A stretch of DNA of 64,000 nucleotides, taken from NCBI GenBank assembly GCA_023418505.1, contig JAEZZR010000012.1, positions 124,001 through 188,000 of the forward strand. Direction: 5' to 3'. The first letter of the stretch is position 1, and every line of letters starts with the position of its first letter. Below are positions 43,326 to 52,451 of the stretch, piece after piece. A program made the position numbers and the translations under genes. The notes under the pieces were generated by a model. The model was given only the letters and a program-made list of their open reading frames with translations. It had not been told where the DNA came from and did not search any database. This DNA comes from Actinomycetes bacterium. GTDB lineage: Bacteria > Actinomycetota > Actinomycetes > Mycobacteriales > Mycobacteriaceae.

Positions 43326-43340
43326 CCATAAGGACAAACC

Positions 43341-44039
43341 ATGACCACGCCTTCAACCCCAAACCAAGCACCTACCAAACTCGAGCGCAAGAAGCTACTC
43401 GAGCGACGCATCCGCATTATCGTCTGCCTCACCATCACTTGGAACGTCATCGAAGCGGTAGTGGCGATTTGGGCGGGCCGTGGAGCGTCGTCGGCAGCGT
43501 TAATCGGCTTCGGTCTCGATTCCGTAGTCGAAGTCCTATCCGCCGCTGCCGTGGCATGGCAGTTCACCGCACCCGATCCAACGCGCCGCGAGAAAACCAC
43601 CCTACGGATCATTGCGTTTTCCTTCTTCGCGTTGGCGGCTTACGTCACGGTCGATGCTGTTATTTCCCTACTGGGCTTCCGCGAGCCAGAACCCTCCACC
43701 ATCGGCATCGTGATCGCTACCCTCAGCCTGATTGTGATGCCATTCCTGTCCTGGTTTGAACGTCGCACGGGCACCGAACTAGCTTCAGCCACAGCAGTGG
43801 CCGATTCAAAACAGACCCTGATCTGCGCGTATCTCTCCGCGGCACTGCTGCTGGGATTGCTCACGCATAGCCTGTTCGGCTGGGGTTGGGCAGATTCGGT
43901 AGCAGCACTGGTGATCGCCGTCTTCGCGTTCCGGGAAGGCTTAGAAGCTTGGCGCGGCGACGCGTGCTGCGCTCAATCGGGCAGTCTGCTTACCGGAGAG
44001 CTCGACGATTCCTGCACTGACCGCTGTTGCTCGTCGTAA
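43341..44039 (+). CDS. Cation diffusion facilitator-like membrane protein
   Basis: 232 residues, about five to six membrane helices. Metal-site residues in helices resemble CDF proteins: GFGLDSVVE and AVADSKQTL, then a final helix with WADSVAALVIAVF. It lacks the large cytoplasmic domain of classic CDF exporters. The C-terminus is cysteine-rich (GDACCAQSG..CTDRCCSS), six cysteines in a 30-residue tail, suggesting soft-metal binding. ATG 43341 has AGGA 6 nt upstream. Metal specificity is not evident. Confidence 0.75.
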   Translation: MTTPSTPNQAPTKLERKKLLERRIRIIVCLTITWNVIEAVVAIWAGRGASSAALIGFGLDSVVEVLSAAAVAWQFTAPDPTRREKTTLRIIAFSFFALAAYVTVDAVISLLGFREPEPSTIGIVIATLSLIVMPFLSWFERRTGTELASATAVADSKQTLICAYLSAALLLGLLTHSLFGWGWADSVAALVIAVFAFREGLEAWRGDACCAQSGSLLTGELDDSCTDRCCSS

Positions 44040-44117
44040 AGCAAAACGAGCCCAGCAAGCTAGAACCCAAGCCCAACATTTACTCGAATTGCCCGCCCTA
44101 TAAGTGGAATCGGTGGC

Positions 44118-45524
44118 ATGCTGGAACCCGTGAGTTCTACTGATCCAACTTCCAACAACAACGCTGCACCGGAAATCTCGCCGCAGGAGATCAAAGAAAC
44201 TGCCCTGCGCAAGTCCGCGGAGCTGCTCCAGGCTGCCCGTGTCGAGCAATCCCGCGCGGCGAAGGCGGCGGCTCGGCGTAATATTGCGCGGCCGCGTCGG
44301 ACGCCGTTGAAGTCGTTGGATCAGTCCAGCAAGCTCAAGAACGTGTTATACGACATCCGCGGTCCGGTAACCACACTGGCCGAAGAGATGGAGGCCGACG
44401 GCCACCGCATTTTGATGCTCAACACGGGTAACCCGGCGAAGTTTGGGTTCGACGCGCCCGACACGATCGTGCAGGACATGGTGCGCGCGCTGCCCCACGC
44501 GCAAGGATATTCGGAGTCGAAGGGCATTTACTCGGCGCGGCGTGCCGTGGTGACGCGCTACGAAATGGATCCCACGTTCCCGCGTTTCGACGTCAACGAC
44601 GTGTGGCTGGGCAACGGCGTCTCTGAGTTGATTTCGATTGTTACACAGGCGCTGTTGGACACTGGCGACGAAGTCCTCATCCCCGCGCCGGACTACCCGC
44701 TGTGGACTGCGGCAACCACACTGGCTGGTGGCACCCCGGTGCACTACCTGTGCGACGAGGAAAACGAATGGCAGCCAGATCTGGAAGACATTCGCTCGAA
44801 GGTTACGCCACAGACCAAAGCGATCGTGATCATTAACCCGAACAACCCCACGGGTGCGGTGTATTCGCGGGAGATCCTCGAGGGCATCGTGGAAATTGCG
44901 CGCGAAAATTCGTTGCTCTTGCTTTCCGACGAAATCTACGACCGCATTTTGTACGACGATGCGCAGCACATTCCTACTGCTTCGCTGGCTCCGGATCTGA
45001 TGTGCATTACTTTTAACGGTCTGTCCAAGACTTACCGCGTGGCCGGCTACCGCGCTGGCTGGATGGTGGTGACCGGCCCGAAGTGCCATGCTGATGGCTT
45101 TATCGAAGGCATCAACTTGCTGGCTTCCACGCGCTTGTGCCCGAATGTGCCAGCTCAGCACGGGATTCAGGTGGCCTTAGGCGGCTACCAATCCATCGAG
45201 GATCTGATTCTGCCGGGTGGGCGTCTGCTAGAGCAACGTGATGTGACCTGGGAAGGCCTGAACGCTATTCCTGGGGTGAGCTGCGTGAAGCCGCGCGGCG
45301 CGCTGTACGCGTTTCCGAAACTGGATCCGGAAGTTTATGAGATTCACGACGACGAACAACTGATGCTCGATATTCTGCGCGAAGAAAAGATCCTGATGGT
45401 GGGTGGCCGAGGATTCAACTACCCAACCCCGGATCACTTCCGCATCGTCACGCTGCCGTGGGCGCGGGAACTGAAAGAAGCCATCGAGCGCCTGGGTAAC
45501 TTCCTGGCTAGCTACAAGCAGTAG
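44118..45524 (+). CDS. PLP-dependent alanine/aspartate-type aminotransferase
   Basis: 468 residues, class I aminotransferase. The PLP-lysine motif is GLSKTYRVAGYRAGW, and NPNNPTGAVYSREIL and LLSDEIYDRILYD give the cofactor-binding Asn and Asp/Tyr. It resembles AlaT-type enzymes that convert pyruvate and glutamate to alanine. Its equivalent in M. tuberculosis (Rv0337c) also lies beside the Fe-S reductase. The first 70 residues are a disordered extension. A TATAAG -10 box lies at 44099-44104. Confidence 0.9.
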   Translation: MLEPVSSTDPTSNNNAAPEISPQEIKETALRKSAELLQAARVEQSRAAKAAARRNIARPRRTPLKSLDQSSKLKNVLYDIRGPVTTLAEEMEADGHRILMLNTGNPAKFGFDAPDTIVQDMVRALPHAQGYSESKGIYSARRAVVTRYEMDPTFPRFDVNDVWLGNGVSELISIVTQALLDTGDEVLIPAPDYPLWTAATTLAGGTPVHYLCDEENEWQPDLEDIRSKVTPQTKAIVIINPNNPTGAVYSREILEGIVEIARENSLLLLSDEIYDRILYDDAQHIPTASLAPDLMCITFNGLSKTYRVAGYRAGWMVVTGPKCHADGFIEGINLLASTRLCPNVPAQHGIQVALGGYQSIEDLILPGGRLLEQRDVTWEGLNAIPGVSCVKPRGALYAFPKLDPEVYEIHDDEQLMLDILREEKILMVGGRGFNYPTPDHFRIVTLPWARELKEAIERLGNFLASYKQ

Positions 45525-45602
45525 CCGACTGTTGTTGGTTCTGGCGCCGGTTACCGCCGGCACCTTTCATTAGGATCCATAATTTAAATCCGCGGCTCGC
45601 GC

Positions 45603-45608
45603 TATCTT
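45603..45608 (+). promoter_or_regulatory. -10 box of a probable leaderless promoter
   Basis: TATCTT ends 7 nt before ATG 45616; GGAGG between them is too close to the ATG to work as a standard ribosome binding site. Confidence 0.45.
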
Positions 45609-45615
45609 GGAGGCT

Positions 45616-46941
45616 ATGAAGAACCTCCGGGCGCGGATCAACACCCCAGCGAAGAAAACTCTCGCGGTTTTCCTGGCAATTTCAGCTTTGGCCACTGTGA
45701 TTGCCACTATTTTGCTGTGGCCAGATCACGAAAACCCGGAACCTCAAGCTGGATTGGCTTTATCGCAGGTGATCAGTGGCCACTCAGTAACAGGCGAAGT
45801 GGTTTCGGTGTCTTCCGGGCGGTGTGGTTCGCCTTCTAGCGGGCAGTTGTTTAGTGGGAATCCCACGCCTGCACCGGAGCCTCCCGAGGTGCCAGGGCTT
45901 TCTTACGACATTCCCATGTGTAACCAGCACATCGTGGAATTAACCAGTGGGGATCACGAAGGCCAACGCACCTTGCTAGAAAACAGTGGCCTTCCTGGTG
46001 AACCGAAATTGCAGGTAGGCGACGACATTCGCCTTGGGTTTTCCAACGAACGCTACATCTTCCTGGACATGCACCGCACTGTGCCGGTACTGGCGTGGGT
46101 GGCAGTGATCTTGCTGGCTGTGTTGGTGATCGGTGGACTGCGTGGCGCTCGCGCCCTGTTCGGTTTGGCCATGACCCTGGCGTTTATCCTGGCCTTCCTG
46201 TTGCCTGGCATCCTGCAAGGCGGTCCGCCCACCTGGTTGGCCATCATTGCAGGCTCGTTCATTTTGTTCTTAGTAGTACCGATCGTCCACGGAGTGAATT
46301 GGAAATCAGGCTCTGCTTTGGCGGGCACCGTGTTGGCGTTGATGCTCACGGGTGCGATTGCACAGTTAGCGATCTCTACTACGCAACTGCGCGGCCTAGG
46401 TGATGAAAACAATCTGGTGCTCAGCTTAAACTTCCCAGAGCTAAGCATTGTGGGGTTGATGCTCGCTGGCTTCATTATTGGCGCTTTGGGTGTGTTGAAT
46501 GACGTAACGATTTCCCAAGCATCCACCGTGCGTGAGCTGCACGAAGCTGATGAAACGGCCTCGGCAAAAGAGCTATTTACCTCTGCGATGCGGGTAGGCC
46601 GCGACCATATTGCCTCGATGGTGTACACCTTGGTGCTCACTTACACCGGCGCAGCACTACCACTGTTGTTGCTGCTGATGTCTTCTGGCCGTGGCTTTAT
46701 TCAGGTGCTGACTAGCGACGCCATGGCCACCGAGGTACTGCGCTCCGGCATTGGTGCTTTAGGGCTGACGTTGGCGGTACCGATGACTACGTTTATCGCA
46801 GCCTCGGTGTACGCGTCTTCGAAGCGATCGGTTTCGGCACGATCGGCGTCGGCACGATCGGCGTCGGCGGATTCGGAGCTACCAGATTGGGCTACAGAGT
46901 ATTCCCCGCGCCACGCCGCTAACCCCGACCCAAGCAGGTAA
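45616..46941 (+). CDS. YibE/F-family membrane protein
   Basis: 441 residues. An N-terminal helix (about 14-36), an extracytoplasmic domain of about 115 residues and then seven to eight membrane helices (e.g. VLAWVAVILLAVLVIGGLRG, FILAFLLPGIL, MLAGFIIGALGVLNDVTISQ) give the YibE/F pattern. The GVLNDVTISQASTVREL block is a family hallmark. The tail holds an RSASARSASADSE repeat made by 15-bp tandem DNA repeats. Function is not known; related proteins have been proposed as transporters. The 3' end overlaps the convergent ugd gene by 23 bp. Confidence 0.85.
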   Translation: MKNLRARINTPAKKTLAVFLAISALATVIATILLWPDHENPEPQAGLALSQVISGHSVTGEVVSVSSGRCGSPSSGQLFSGNPTPAPEPPEVPGLSYDIPMCNQHIVELTSGDHEGQRTLLENSGLPGEPKLQVGDDIRLGFSNERYIFLDMHRTVPVLAWVAVILLAVLVIGGLRGARALFGLAMTLAFILAFLLPGILQGGPPTWLAIIAGSFILFLVVPIVHGVNWKSGSALAGTVLALMLTGAIAQLAISTTQLRGLGDENNLVLSLNFPELSIVGLMLAGFIIGALGVLNDVTISQASTVRELHEADETASAKELFTSAMRVGRDHIASMVYTLVLTYTGAALPLLLLLMSSGRGFIQVLTSDAMATEVLRSGIGALGLTLAVPMTTFIAASVYASSKRSVSARSASARSASADSELPDWATEYSPRHAANPDPSR

Positions 46942-48271
46942 CCTTCCAGCCCGCTGCTTCCCATCGATCCAGCGGCAGGCAATTGCGACCGTCCACTACT
47001 ACCTGGTGGCGCACTAATTCTGCAGCTTCGCTCGGATCGATCTGTTGGAACTGCTGCCATTCGGTAGCAACCACCACTACATCAGCACCGGCCAAAGCAT
47101 CCTCGATCGACGAACTATACGCCAAAGTAGGAAACACCTTTTTGGCGTTTTCCATAGCTTCCGGATCGTAGACCTGCACACTGGCGCCAGCCAAAGACAA
47201 CGCACCAGCTATCGACAGCGCCGGCGAATCGCGCACATCATCACTATTGGGCTTAAACGCAGCGCCGAGGACTGCCACGGTACTTCCCAGCACCGATCCC
47301 CCGGATTGCTGTTTGACTAGCTCAACTGTCTTCTCCCGGCGTCGCATATTAATGGCATCAACTTCGCGCAGGAACGTCAATGCCTGATCCACACCTAGCT
47401 CACCAGCACGAGCCATAAACGCCCGAATATCCTTAGGCAGGCAGCCGCCACCAAACCCAAGACCGGCATTAAGGAAATGCCGGCCAATGCGCTGATCCAT
47501 GCCAATGGCATCGGCCACCGTAGTCACATCCGCACCAGCTACTTCGCAGATTTCCGATACCGCGTTGATAAAGGAAATCTTGGTAGCCAAGAAAGCATTT
47601 GCGGTTACTTTCACAAGCTCTGCGGTAGCTAGATCAGTAGTAATCAGCGGGGTACCGCGGTTAATCACCTCAGCGAAGCACTCATGGAAGCGCTCCTTGG
47701 CTAACTCGACGCCCGCGCCACGTCCTGCCCCCGGCAGCCCCAACACAATGCGATCCGGCTGCAGACTATCGTCCACCGCCTTGCCCTCCCGCAAGAACTC
47801 CGGATTCCACACCACAGTCAACGAATGCTCAATGGGATCCAGGCCGCGTTCGCCCAGAATATCGTCGGCAAGCTTCTGAACCTCCTCTGCCGTACCCACT
47901 GGAACCGTGGATTTACCCACCACCGTGTGGTGCCCCTGCACCCGGCGCGCAAGCTCGGAGACGGCCTGGCCCACATACGTGGTGTCGGCGGCGAAACTGC
48001 CCTTCAGCTGTGGTGTGCCCACGCCAATGAAGTGGAACTGCGCGAACTCGGCGGCGCGATCGTAGTTGGTGTTGAAGTGCAGGCGTTCGCATTCGATGTT
48101 TTTGTGCAGCAACTCGGGCAGGCCGGGTTCGAAGAACGGCAGCTGAGCTGTGGAAAGTGCCGCAATTTTCGCTGAATCCGTATCCACCCCCAACACCTCG
48201 TGGCCGAGTTCCGCCATCGCTGCGGCGTGTGTTGCTCCCAGGTATCCAGTTCCGATCACCGTGATCCGCAT
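46919..48271 (-). CDS. ugd: UDP-glucose 6-dehydrogenase
   Basis: Oxidises UDP-glucose to UDP-glucuronate with NAD+, feeding cell-envelope polysaccharides. 450 residues from ATG 48271, beginning with the nucleotide fold MRITVIGTGYLGATHAAAMA. The catalytic Cys is in GFGGGCLPKDIRAFM, and GKSTVPVGTAEE and PEFLREGKAV are typical. An upstream GTG at 48298 would add nine non-conserved residues. Divergent from the aldo/keto reductase by 62 bp. Confidence 0.95.
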   Translation of the reverse strand: MRITVIGTGYLGATHAAAMAELGHEVLGVDTDSAKIAALSTAQLPFFEPGLPELLHKNIECERLHFNTNYDRAAEFAQFHFIGVGTPQLKGSFAADTTYVGQAVSELARRVQGHHTVVGKSTVPVGTAEEVQKLADDILGERGLDPIEHSLTVVWNPEFLREGKAVDDSLQPDRIVLGLPGAGRGAGVELAKERFHECFAEVINRGTPLITTDLATAELVKVTANAFLATKISFINAVSEICEVAGADVTTVADAIGMDQRIGRHFLNAGLGFGGGCLPKDIRAFMARAGELGVDQALTFLREVDAINMRRREKTVELVKQQSGGSVLGSTVAVLGAAFKPNSDDVRDSPALSIAGALSLAGASVQVYDPEAMENAKKVFPTLAYSSSIEDALAGADVVVVATEWQQFQQIDPSEAAELVRHQVVVDGRNCLPLDRWEAAGWKVTCLGRG

Positions 48272-48320
48272 GCCTTCATCGAAACATGAATGCGCCACTT
48301 CCGCGACTTGAAAATGCGAC

Positions 48321-48326
48321 TAGGGT
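48321..48326 (+). promoter_or_regulatory. -10 box of a probable leaderless promoter
   Basis: TAGGGT ends 7 nt before ATG 48334; the position is the same as for several other leaderless candidates in this window. Confidence 0.45.
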
Positions 48327-48333
48327 GGCGAAC

Positions 48334-49230
48334 ATGGCTTTATCTTCATTTACTCTTACGCAGGGCGTCGCGGATCAGCCGGTAGAAATGCCTGCTGTGG
48401 GCTTTGGCGTATACAAGATCGACCAGCCTGGCCAGTGCGAAACGGCTGTGCGCGAGGCCCTCGAGGTGGGCTACCGCCTGATTGATACCGCGCAGATGTA
48501 CCAGAACGAGCGTGAGGTAGGCCAGGCACTCAAGCACGCTTTCGATTCAGGCGAGGTCTCCCGCGAGGACGTCTTCGTCACCACCAAGCTGTGGATCAAG
48601 GATCAAGGCTACGAGGCTGCGAAAGCTGCGGTGGATCGCAGCCGCTCGGCACTGGGGCTTGACACGATTGATATGTTCCTGATCCACCAGCCGTACGGCG
48701 ATATTTATGGCACGTGGCGGGCTTTTGAAGAATTGCTTTCCGACGGTGTTCTCCGCGCTGTGGGCGTTTCCAACTTCACACCGGACCGGGTGGTGGATTT
48801 GTGCCTTAATACTTCTGTGGTACCTGCGGTGAACCAGATTGAGCTGCATCCGTTCTTGCAGCAGAAGCAGGCGCGGGAGATTGCTGAGGAATTTGGCGTG
48901 CGCCTGCAGGCGTGGGCACCGTTTGCTCGCGGTAAAAATGGTTTGTTCAGCAACGAGGTGCTAGGTGCAATCGCCGAGAAACACGGCGTGGGCATTGGCC
49001 AGGTAGTGATCCGCTGGCTGCTGGATAGTGGCATTTCGGCGATTCCGAAGAGTGTGCACCGCCACCGCATGGAGTCGAACTTCGACGTTTTTGGCTTCCA
49101 GCTAGACGCCGACGATCAAGCAGCCATCGCCGGCCTTGACCTAGAGACCAGCTTCTTTAAAGATCCCCGCGATCCTCAAGCGGTAAAGGATCTGTGCGCT
49201 CGGGATGCTCAACTGGCCCGGGCGTGTTAG
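48334..49230 (+). CDS. Aldo/keto reductase
   Basis: NADPH-dependent reductase, 298 residues. The catalytic tetrad is intact: Asp and Tyr in YRLIDTAQMYQNE, Lys in VFVTTKLWI and His in MFLIHQPYG. The cofactor-binding end GISAIPKSVHRHRMESN matches AKR5-type enzymes such as 2,5-diketo-gluconate or methylglyoxal reductases. The substrate is not set. Its stop codon overlaps that of dcd by 4 bp, tail to tail. Confidence 0.92.
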   Translation: MALSSFTLTQGVADQPVEMPAVGFGVYKIDQPGQCETAVREALEVGYRLIDTAQMYQNEREVGQALKHAFDSGEVSREDVFVTTKLWIKDQGYEAAKAAVDRSRSALGLDTIDMFLIHQPYGDIYGTWRAFEELLSDGVLRAVGVSNFTPDRVVDLCLNTSVVPAVNQIELHPFLQQKQAREIAEEFGVRLQAWAPFARGKNGLFSNEVLGAIAEKHGVGIGQVVIRWLLDSGISAIPKSVHRHRMESNFDVFGFQLDADDQAAIAGLDLETSFFKDPRDPQAVKDLCARDAQLARAC

Positions 49231-49805
49231 TCGCCTTGGAAGTTTAAATACGCTTTCGACGGAGTAGGGCCACGCTGGCCTTGATACTTCGATCCCAGCT
49301 TGCCCGTGCCGTATGGGCTTTCTGCTGGGGTGGAAAGCTTAAACAGTGCCAGCTGGCCTACCTTCATATTTGGCCAAAGTGCGATGGGCAGGTTTGCCAC
49401 GTTGGAAAGCTCCAAGGTGATGTGGCCACTAAAACCGGGATCGATAAACCCAGCGGTGGAGTGAGTGACCAGGCCTAAGCGTCCCAGTGAGGATTTACCT
49501 TCCAGCCGGCCAGCTAGGTGGACTGGAATATCGAAGTATTCCAGGGTTGAGGCCAACACGAATTCACCTGGATGCAGGATGAATGGTTCGTCTTCTGGGA
49601 CTTCGCGCAACGTCGTGAGCTCTTCTTGTGGCAGCTTCGGATCAATGTGCGTGTACTGCGAGTTGTTAAATACGCGGAAGAACTTATCCAGGCGCACGTC
49701 GATGGACGATGGCTGCACCATCGCATCATCCAACGGAGTGATGCCTAGGCGTTCCTTGCCTTCTGCAGCTAGAGCTACTCGAATATCACGATCTGAAAGA
49801 AGCAC
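49227..49805 (-). CDS. dcd: dCTP deaminase
   Basis: 192 residues. Key motifs are GRLEGKSSLGRLGL and THSTAGFIDPGFSGHITLEL, with Glu in the last being catalytic. Actinobacterial members are often bifunctional, giving dUMP directly; sequence alone does not prove that here. The adjacency to a tRNA-Gly and to ugd is also seen in the M. tuberculosis region. Confidence 0.95.
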   Translation of the reverse strand: MLLSDRDIRVALAAEGKERLGITPLDDAMVQPSSIDVRLDKFFRVFNNSQYTHIDPKLPQEELTTLREVPEDEPFILHPGEFVLASTLEYFDIPVHLAGRLEGKSSLGRLGLVTHSTAGFIDPGFSGHITLELSNVANLPIALWPNMKVGQLALFKLSTPAESPYGTGKLGSKYQGQRGPTPSKAYLNFQGD

Positions 49806-49957
49806 GGTGCCAAGCTTACTGGCTTAATAGCGCATCCAAATACATCAGTGCTAAATTGTCTGAGCAGAGGACGTTTACCTTCCCCTTCACTGGGGTTCGG
49901 ATCAGTGCCAAACTGTGCCAATAAAGTGCACTAATTCAGGGTAAATGCCCTTAAAAT

Positions 49958-50028
49958 GCCGATGTAGTTCAATGGTAGAACTCCTGCTTCCCAAGCAGGC
50001 GGCGCGGGTTCGATTCCCGTCATCGGCT
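49958..50028 (+). tRNA. tRNA-Gly (anticodon CCC)
   Basis: 71-nt cloverleaf: acceptor arms GCCGATG/CATCGGC, D arm GTTC/GAAC, anticodon stem CCTGC/GCAGG with loop TTCCCAA, giving anticodon CCC, and T arm GCGGG-TTCGATT-CCCGT. The discriminator base is T; CCA is not encoded. Confidence 0.95.
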
Positions 50029-50079
50029 CTGTAATCCGCCGCATTGGAAGTGAATCCGATACCCTGCTCTTAACCGTTC

Positions 50080-50114
50080 AGCCCGCCTCAGTTGTTTTCA
50101 ACTGAGAGTGGGCT
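50080..50114. terminator. Strong hairpin between the tRNA and the NTF2-like gene
   Basis: CTCAGTTG and CAACTGAG pair around TTTT, flanked by AGCCC/GGGCT, giving a two-part stem. No long T-run follows, so it may protect the tRNA transcript end or stop transcription weakly. Confidence 0.55.
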
Positions 50115-50182
50115 GGATCTCTCTTGACTGGGCGAATCTAAGCTCGAGCAGCTGGGCGCCTTGCGATAAGAATCGCGGCACC

Positions 50183-50539
50183 ATGGCTCCTTCAATTGAT
50201 ATGGATCAGGCCCGTGATTTTCATCAGCAACTAAGCCAAGCAATGATCGACGCCAATGTGGAAGAGATGGAGACACTGCTTGACGATGCGGCAACGCTGA
50301 CGCACATGAGTGGATACGTACAGTCCAAAGCTGAATGGCTCGACGAAGTAGCATCCGGCTCTATGGCGTATCACAGCCTAAAGACCGTCAGCGAAAAGAT
50401 TGAAGACGGACTTTACGTGGTGACTACCATCTGCGATGCCACCATTTGGGGTTCGCGCAATGACTGGCATTTGGGTTTGCGCTACCAACTAGATTCATCG
50501 GGCACTAAAGCACTGAAAATAACGGCGTTCTCTTGGTAG
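50183..50539 (+). CDS. NTF2-like/SnoaL-type small protein
   Basis: 118 residues, one domain with the DUF4440/SnoaL-like cone fold: N-terminal helices MDQARDFHQQLSQAMIDANVE followed by LLDDAATLTHMSGYVQSKAEWL and a four-stranded sheet ending ALKITAFSW. Such proteins are small enzymes or lid-like binding proteins and have no single function. I start it at ATG 50183; a second ATG lies six codons later. Hydrophobic cleft residues are conserved, but no catalytic set is recognised. Confidence 0.65.
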   Translation: MAPSIDMDQARDFHQQLSQAMIDANVEEMETLLDDAATLTHMSGYVQSKAEWLDEVASGSMAYHSLKTVSEKIEDGLYVVTTICDATIWGSRNDWHLGLRYQLDSSGTKALKITAFSW

Positions 50540-50607
50540 AACCTGCCAGCCACCACTGGCTGCTAGCACGGCTCCCTCGAGCGGAATCCACCGATCCACT
50601 GAAAGAT

Positions 50608-51459
50608 CTACTGAAAGATCGAGAGCTTTCTTAGCGCGTTATGCAGGCGTTGTTCGTCGAAAGGCAAATACTCCGCAACGGTGAGCCCAACGACGTTACA
50701 CGTCTGGTCGATGGTGGCGAGCACGTCGGCAAGCTTTTCCATGGTCATCTTGCCGCCTCCTGAGCCATCGCCGGTGAGCTCAGAATTAGCGAAGTAGGTG
50801 GAGTGGAAGCGCGCCGGGTCGAGGACGTCAATGTCCAGATGCACCAGAACGTAATCGAACTTCGCCACGAATTCTGCGATCCGCGACGTCGCAACATCCT
50901 GATCTGTGCGCTGCGAGGCGACGATCCCTGCGCCTTCCAAGTAGCTGCGCTGGTGATCCAGCAACTCCTGTAATCCGACGTAGAGCACCTGCTCGGACTT
51001 AAAAGGAGCGTTGCGCAACTTGGCACTAATTGGCACGTCTGGATCGCCCAGCAGTGAAGACAGCGTCATGGCGTGGGCGTAAGGATAATCATCGGCCGGG
51101 GTACTGACGTCCGCATGTGCATCAATCCACAGCACGCCAACCGAATCACCGTAGCGACCATGCAGATAATCAAACGGCGCCTGCGACACCACGCAGCTAC
51201 CACCAGCGGTGATCACTCGCGCGGGCTGCGCGTCCTGGAGAATCTCCCACGCAGCGTCGATGCCCGCTTCGACCTGGTCTAAGCCGTAAACACCCTCATG
51301 AGTTTCCAGTTCACTATCGGTTGGCGGATCAATCGGAACCTCCTGCCACGGCTGGTCTGGGTTCGCCGGCAACAAATGCGGCAGCAACCGGCCACCGAAG
51401 TAATAAGTATCCAAGCCACCCGAAACGTGATCGGGGTAAGACAGGCGCAGTGTGGTCAT
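50608..51459 (-). CDS. Arginase-fold ureohydrolase-like protein
   Basis: 283 residues with the arginase/agmatinase fold. Two manganese motifs are intact (WIDAHADVSTP and VHLDIDVLDP), but the first metal motif, normally GGDHS, reads AGGSCVVS with Ser88 and Cys89 replacing Asp and His. Loss of that His may change or remove ureohydrolase activity, so a substrate should not be assigned. The preferred start ATG 51459 has GGGAGG 6 nt upstream; an earlier in-frame ATG at 51483 has no such signal. Confidence 0.85.
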   Translation of the reverse strand: MTTLRLSYPDHVSGGLDTYYFGGRLLPHLLPANPDQPWQEVPIDPPTDSELETHEGVYGLDQVEAGIDAAWEILQDAQPARVITAGGSCVVSQAPFDYLHGRYGDSVGVLWIDAHADVSTPADDYPYAHAMTLSSLLGDPDVPISAKLRNAPFKSEQVLYVGLQELLDHQRSYLEGAGIVASQRTDQDVATSRIAEFVAKFDYVLVHLDIDVLDPARFHSTYFANSELTGDGSGGGKMTMEKLADVLATIDQTCNVVGLTVAEYLPFDEQRLHNALRKLSIFQ

Positions 51460-51511
51460 GGGATCCTCCCTATCGATTTTCACTTCAAAAGCACCACAGC
51501 ACCAACACAGG

Positions 51512-51517
51512 TACCGT
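51512..51517 (+). promoter_or_regulatory. -10 box of a probable leaderless promoter
   Basis: TACCGT ends 7 nt before ATG 51525. No ribosome binding site intervenes. Confidence 0.45.
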
Positions 51518-51524
51518 GGCTGGT

Positions 51525-52031
51525 ATGACCCAGACTACGCAGCACACCCCGAACAACTCGATCGATATCCGCCCGGCGCGCCTGGGCGATGAAGAACAGC
51601 TCCTCGGCCTAACTAAGCAGATCGCAGCCGCGGAAGGCGATGTTAATTCTTGTACCGCCACTGCAGAGCAGTTCCGCCGCGTGCTACTCGAGGAAAAGCG
51701 CGCGCATGTACTGGTGGCAGTTGAGCCTGACGACGACAACCGCCTGCTAGGCATGATCATTTTCTACGACAGTTTTGCCAGCTTTGCAGGTGAGCGCGGT
51801 TACTTCTTAGAAAACTTGGTTGTGGATTCTGGTGCGCGTGGTCGTGGTGTGGCACCGCAACTGATGCAAGCACTGAAAGACGCAGCAATCGAAGCTGGCG
51901 TGAAGAAAATCGAGTGGGCATGCGATCGGAATAACAAGCCAGCGCGGAAGTTCTACGAGCAAGGCTTGAAGCAGATTATGGATGTCACGCCAGAAGAGTC
52001 CTACATGATCTACTCCACGAAGTTCGACTAA
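51525..52031 (+). CDS. GNAT-family N-acetyltransferase
   Basis: 168 residues. The acetyl-CoA-binding motif A is VVDSGARGRGVAPQLMQAL (R-G-x-G-x-A) and motif B follows (NNKPARKFYEQGL). The N-terminal strand pair IDIRPARLGDEEQLL starts the fold. The ATG at 51525 is favoured because of the leaderless -10. The acceptor substrate is unknown; this subgroup includes diamine, amino-acid and antibiotic acetylases. Confidence 0.85.
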   Translation: MTQTTQHTPNNSIDIRPARLGDEEQLLGLTKQIAAAEGDVNSCTATAEQFRRVLLEEKRAHVLVAVEPDDDNRLLGMIIFYDSFASFAGERGYFLENLVVDSGARGRGVAPQLMQALKDAAIEAGVKKIEWACDRNNKPARKFYEQGLKQIMDVTPEESYMIYSTKFD

Positions 52032-52451
52032 TCCGGTTGTTACTAAACCTATTGCCTCGCCATGGCATAGGCGGTAGCATCCTGATCGCGAGCCAGGGTT
52101 GAGCATTTGCAAGAAGACCCCGGGCAGCAACTCCAGGGATCTAAGCGCAACCGCGCTTGGATCCCTGTGCTTTAACTGCCGGCGGCTCCTGCCAAACCAC
52201 CTGCAACCGCCCTACCAGCTGTTTTCCCGCTTAAACCTTAATCATATTTGGTTATATTTTAATTGGTTGTTCCGTCAGCTTTCTGCCATACTTATCCACC
52301 TGGAATTCAACACTGGGATATCTGGATCTTCAGCCCGTAGTATCCAGGCCACCAGAAGAGGGTTCCCAACATTATCCGGCACCACCCCGCCGAATTAGTA
52401 CTTTTCAATACAATATGTAGAGCAGCGTTATTAAAACTAAAAGCAGGGATC
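52032..52451. other. Intergenic region between GNAT and the YhgE operon
   Basis: 420 bp without a gene. Contains a strong hairpin at 52134-52167 that ends the GNAT transcript, then an AT-rich part (52215-52290) that may hold the promoter of the ATPase/YhgE pair. Confidence 0.5.
52134..52167. terminator. Long hairpin downstream of the GNAT gene
   Basis: A 15-bp stem, 52134-52148 with 52153-52167, closed by AACC and with a single T-G wobble. Only a weak T-run follows (TGCTTTAA), so termination strength is uncertain. Confidence 0.7.
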
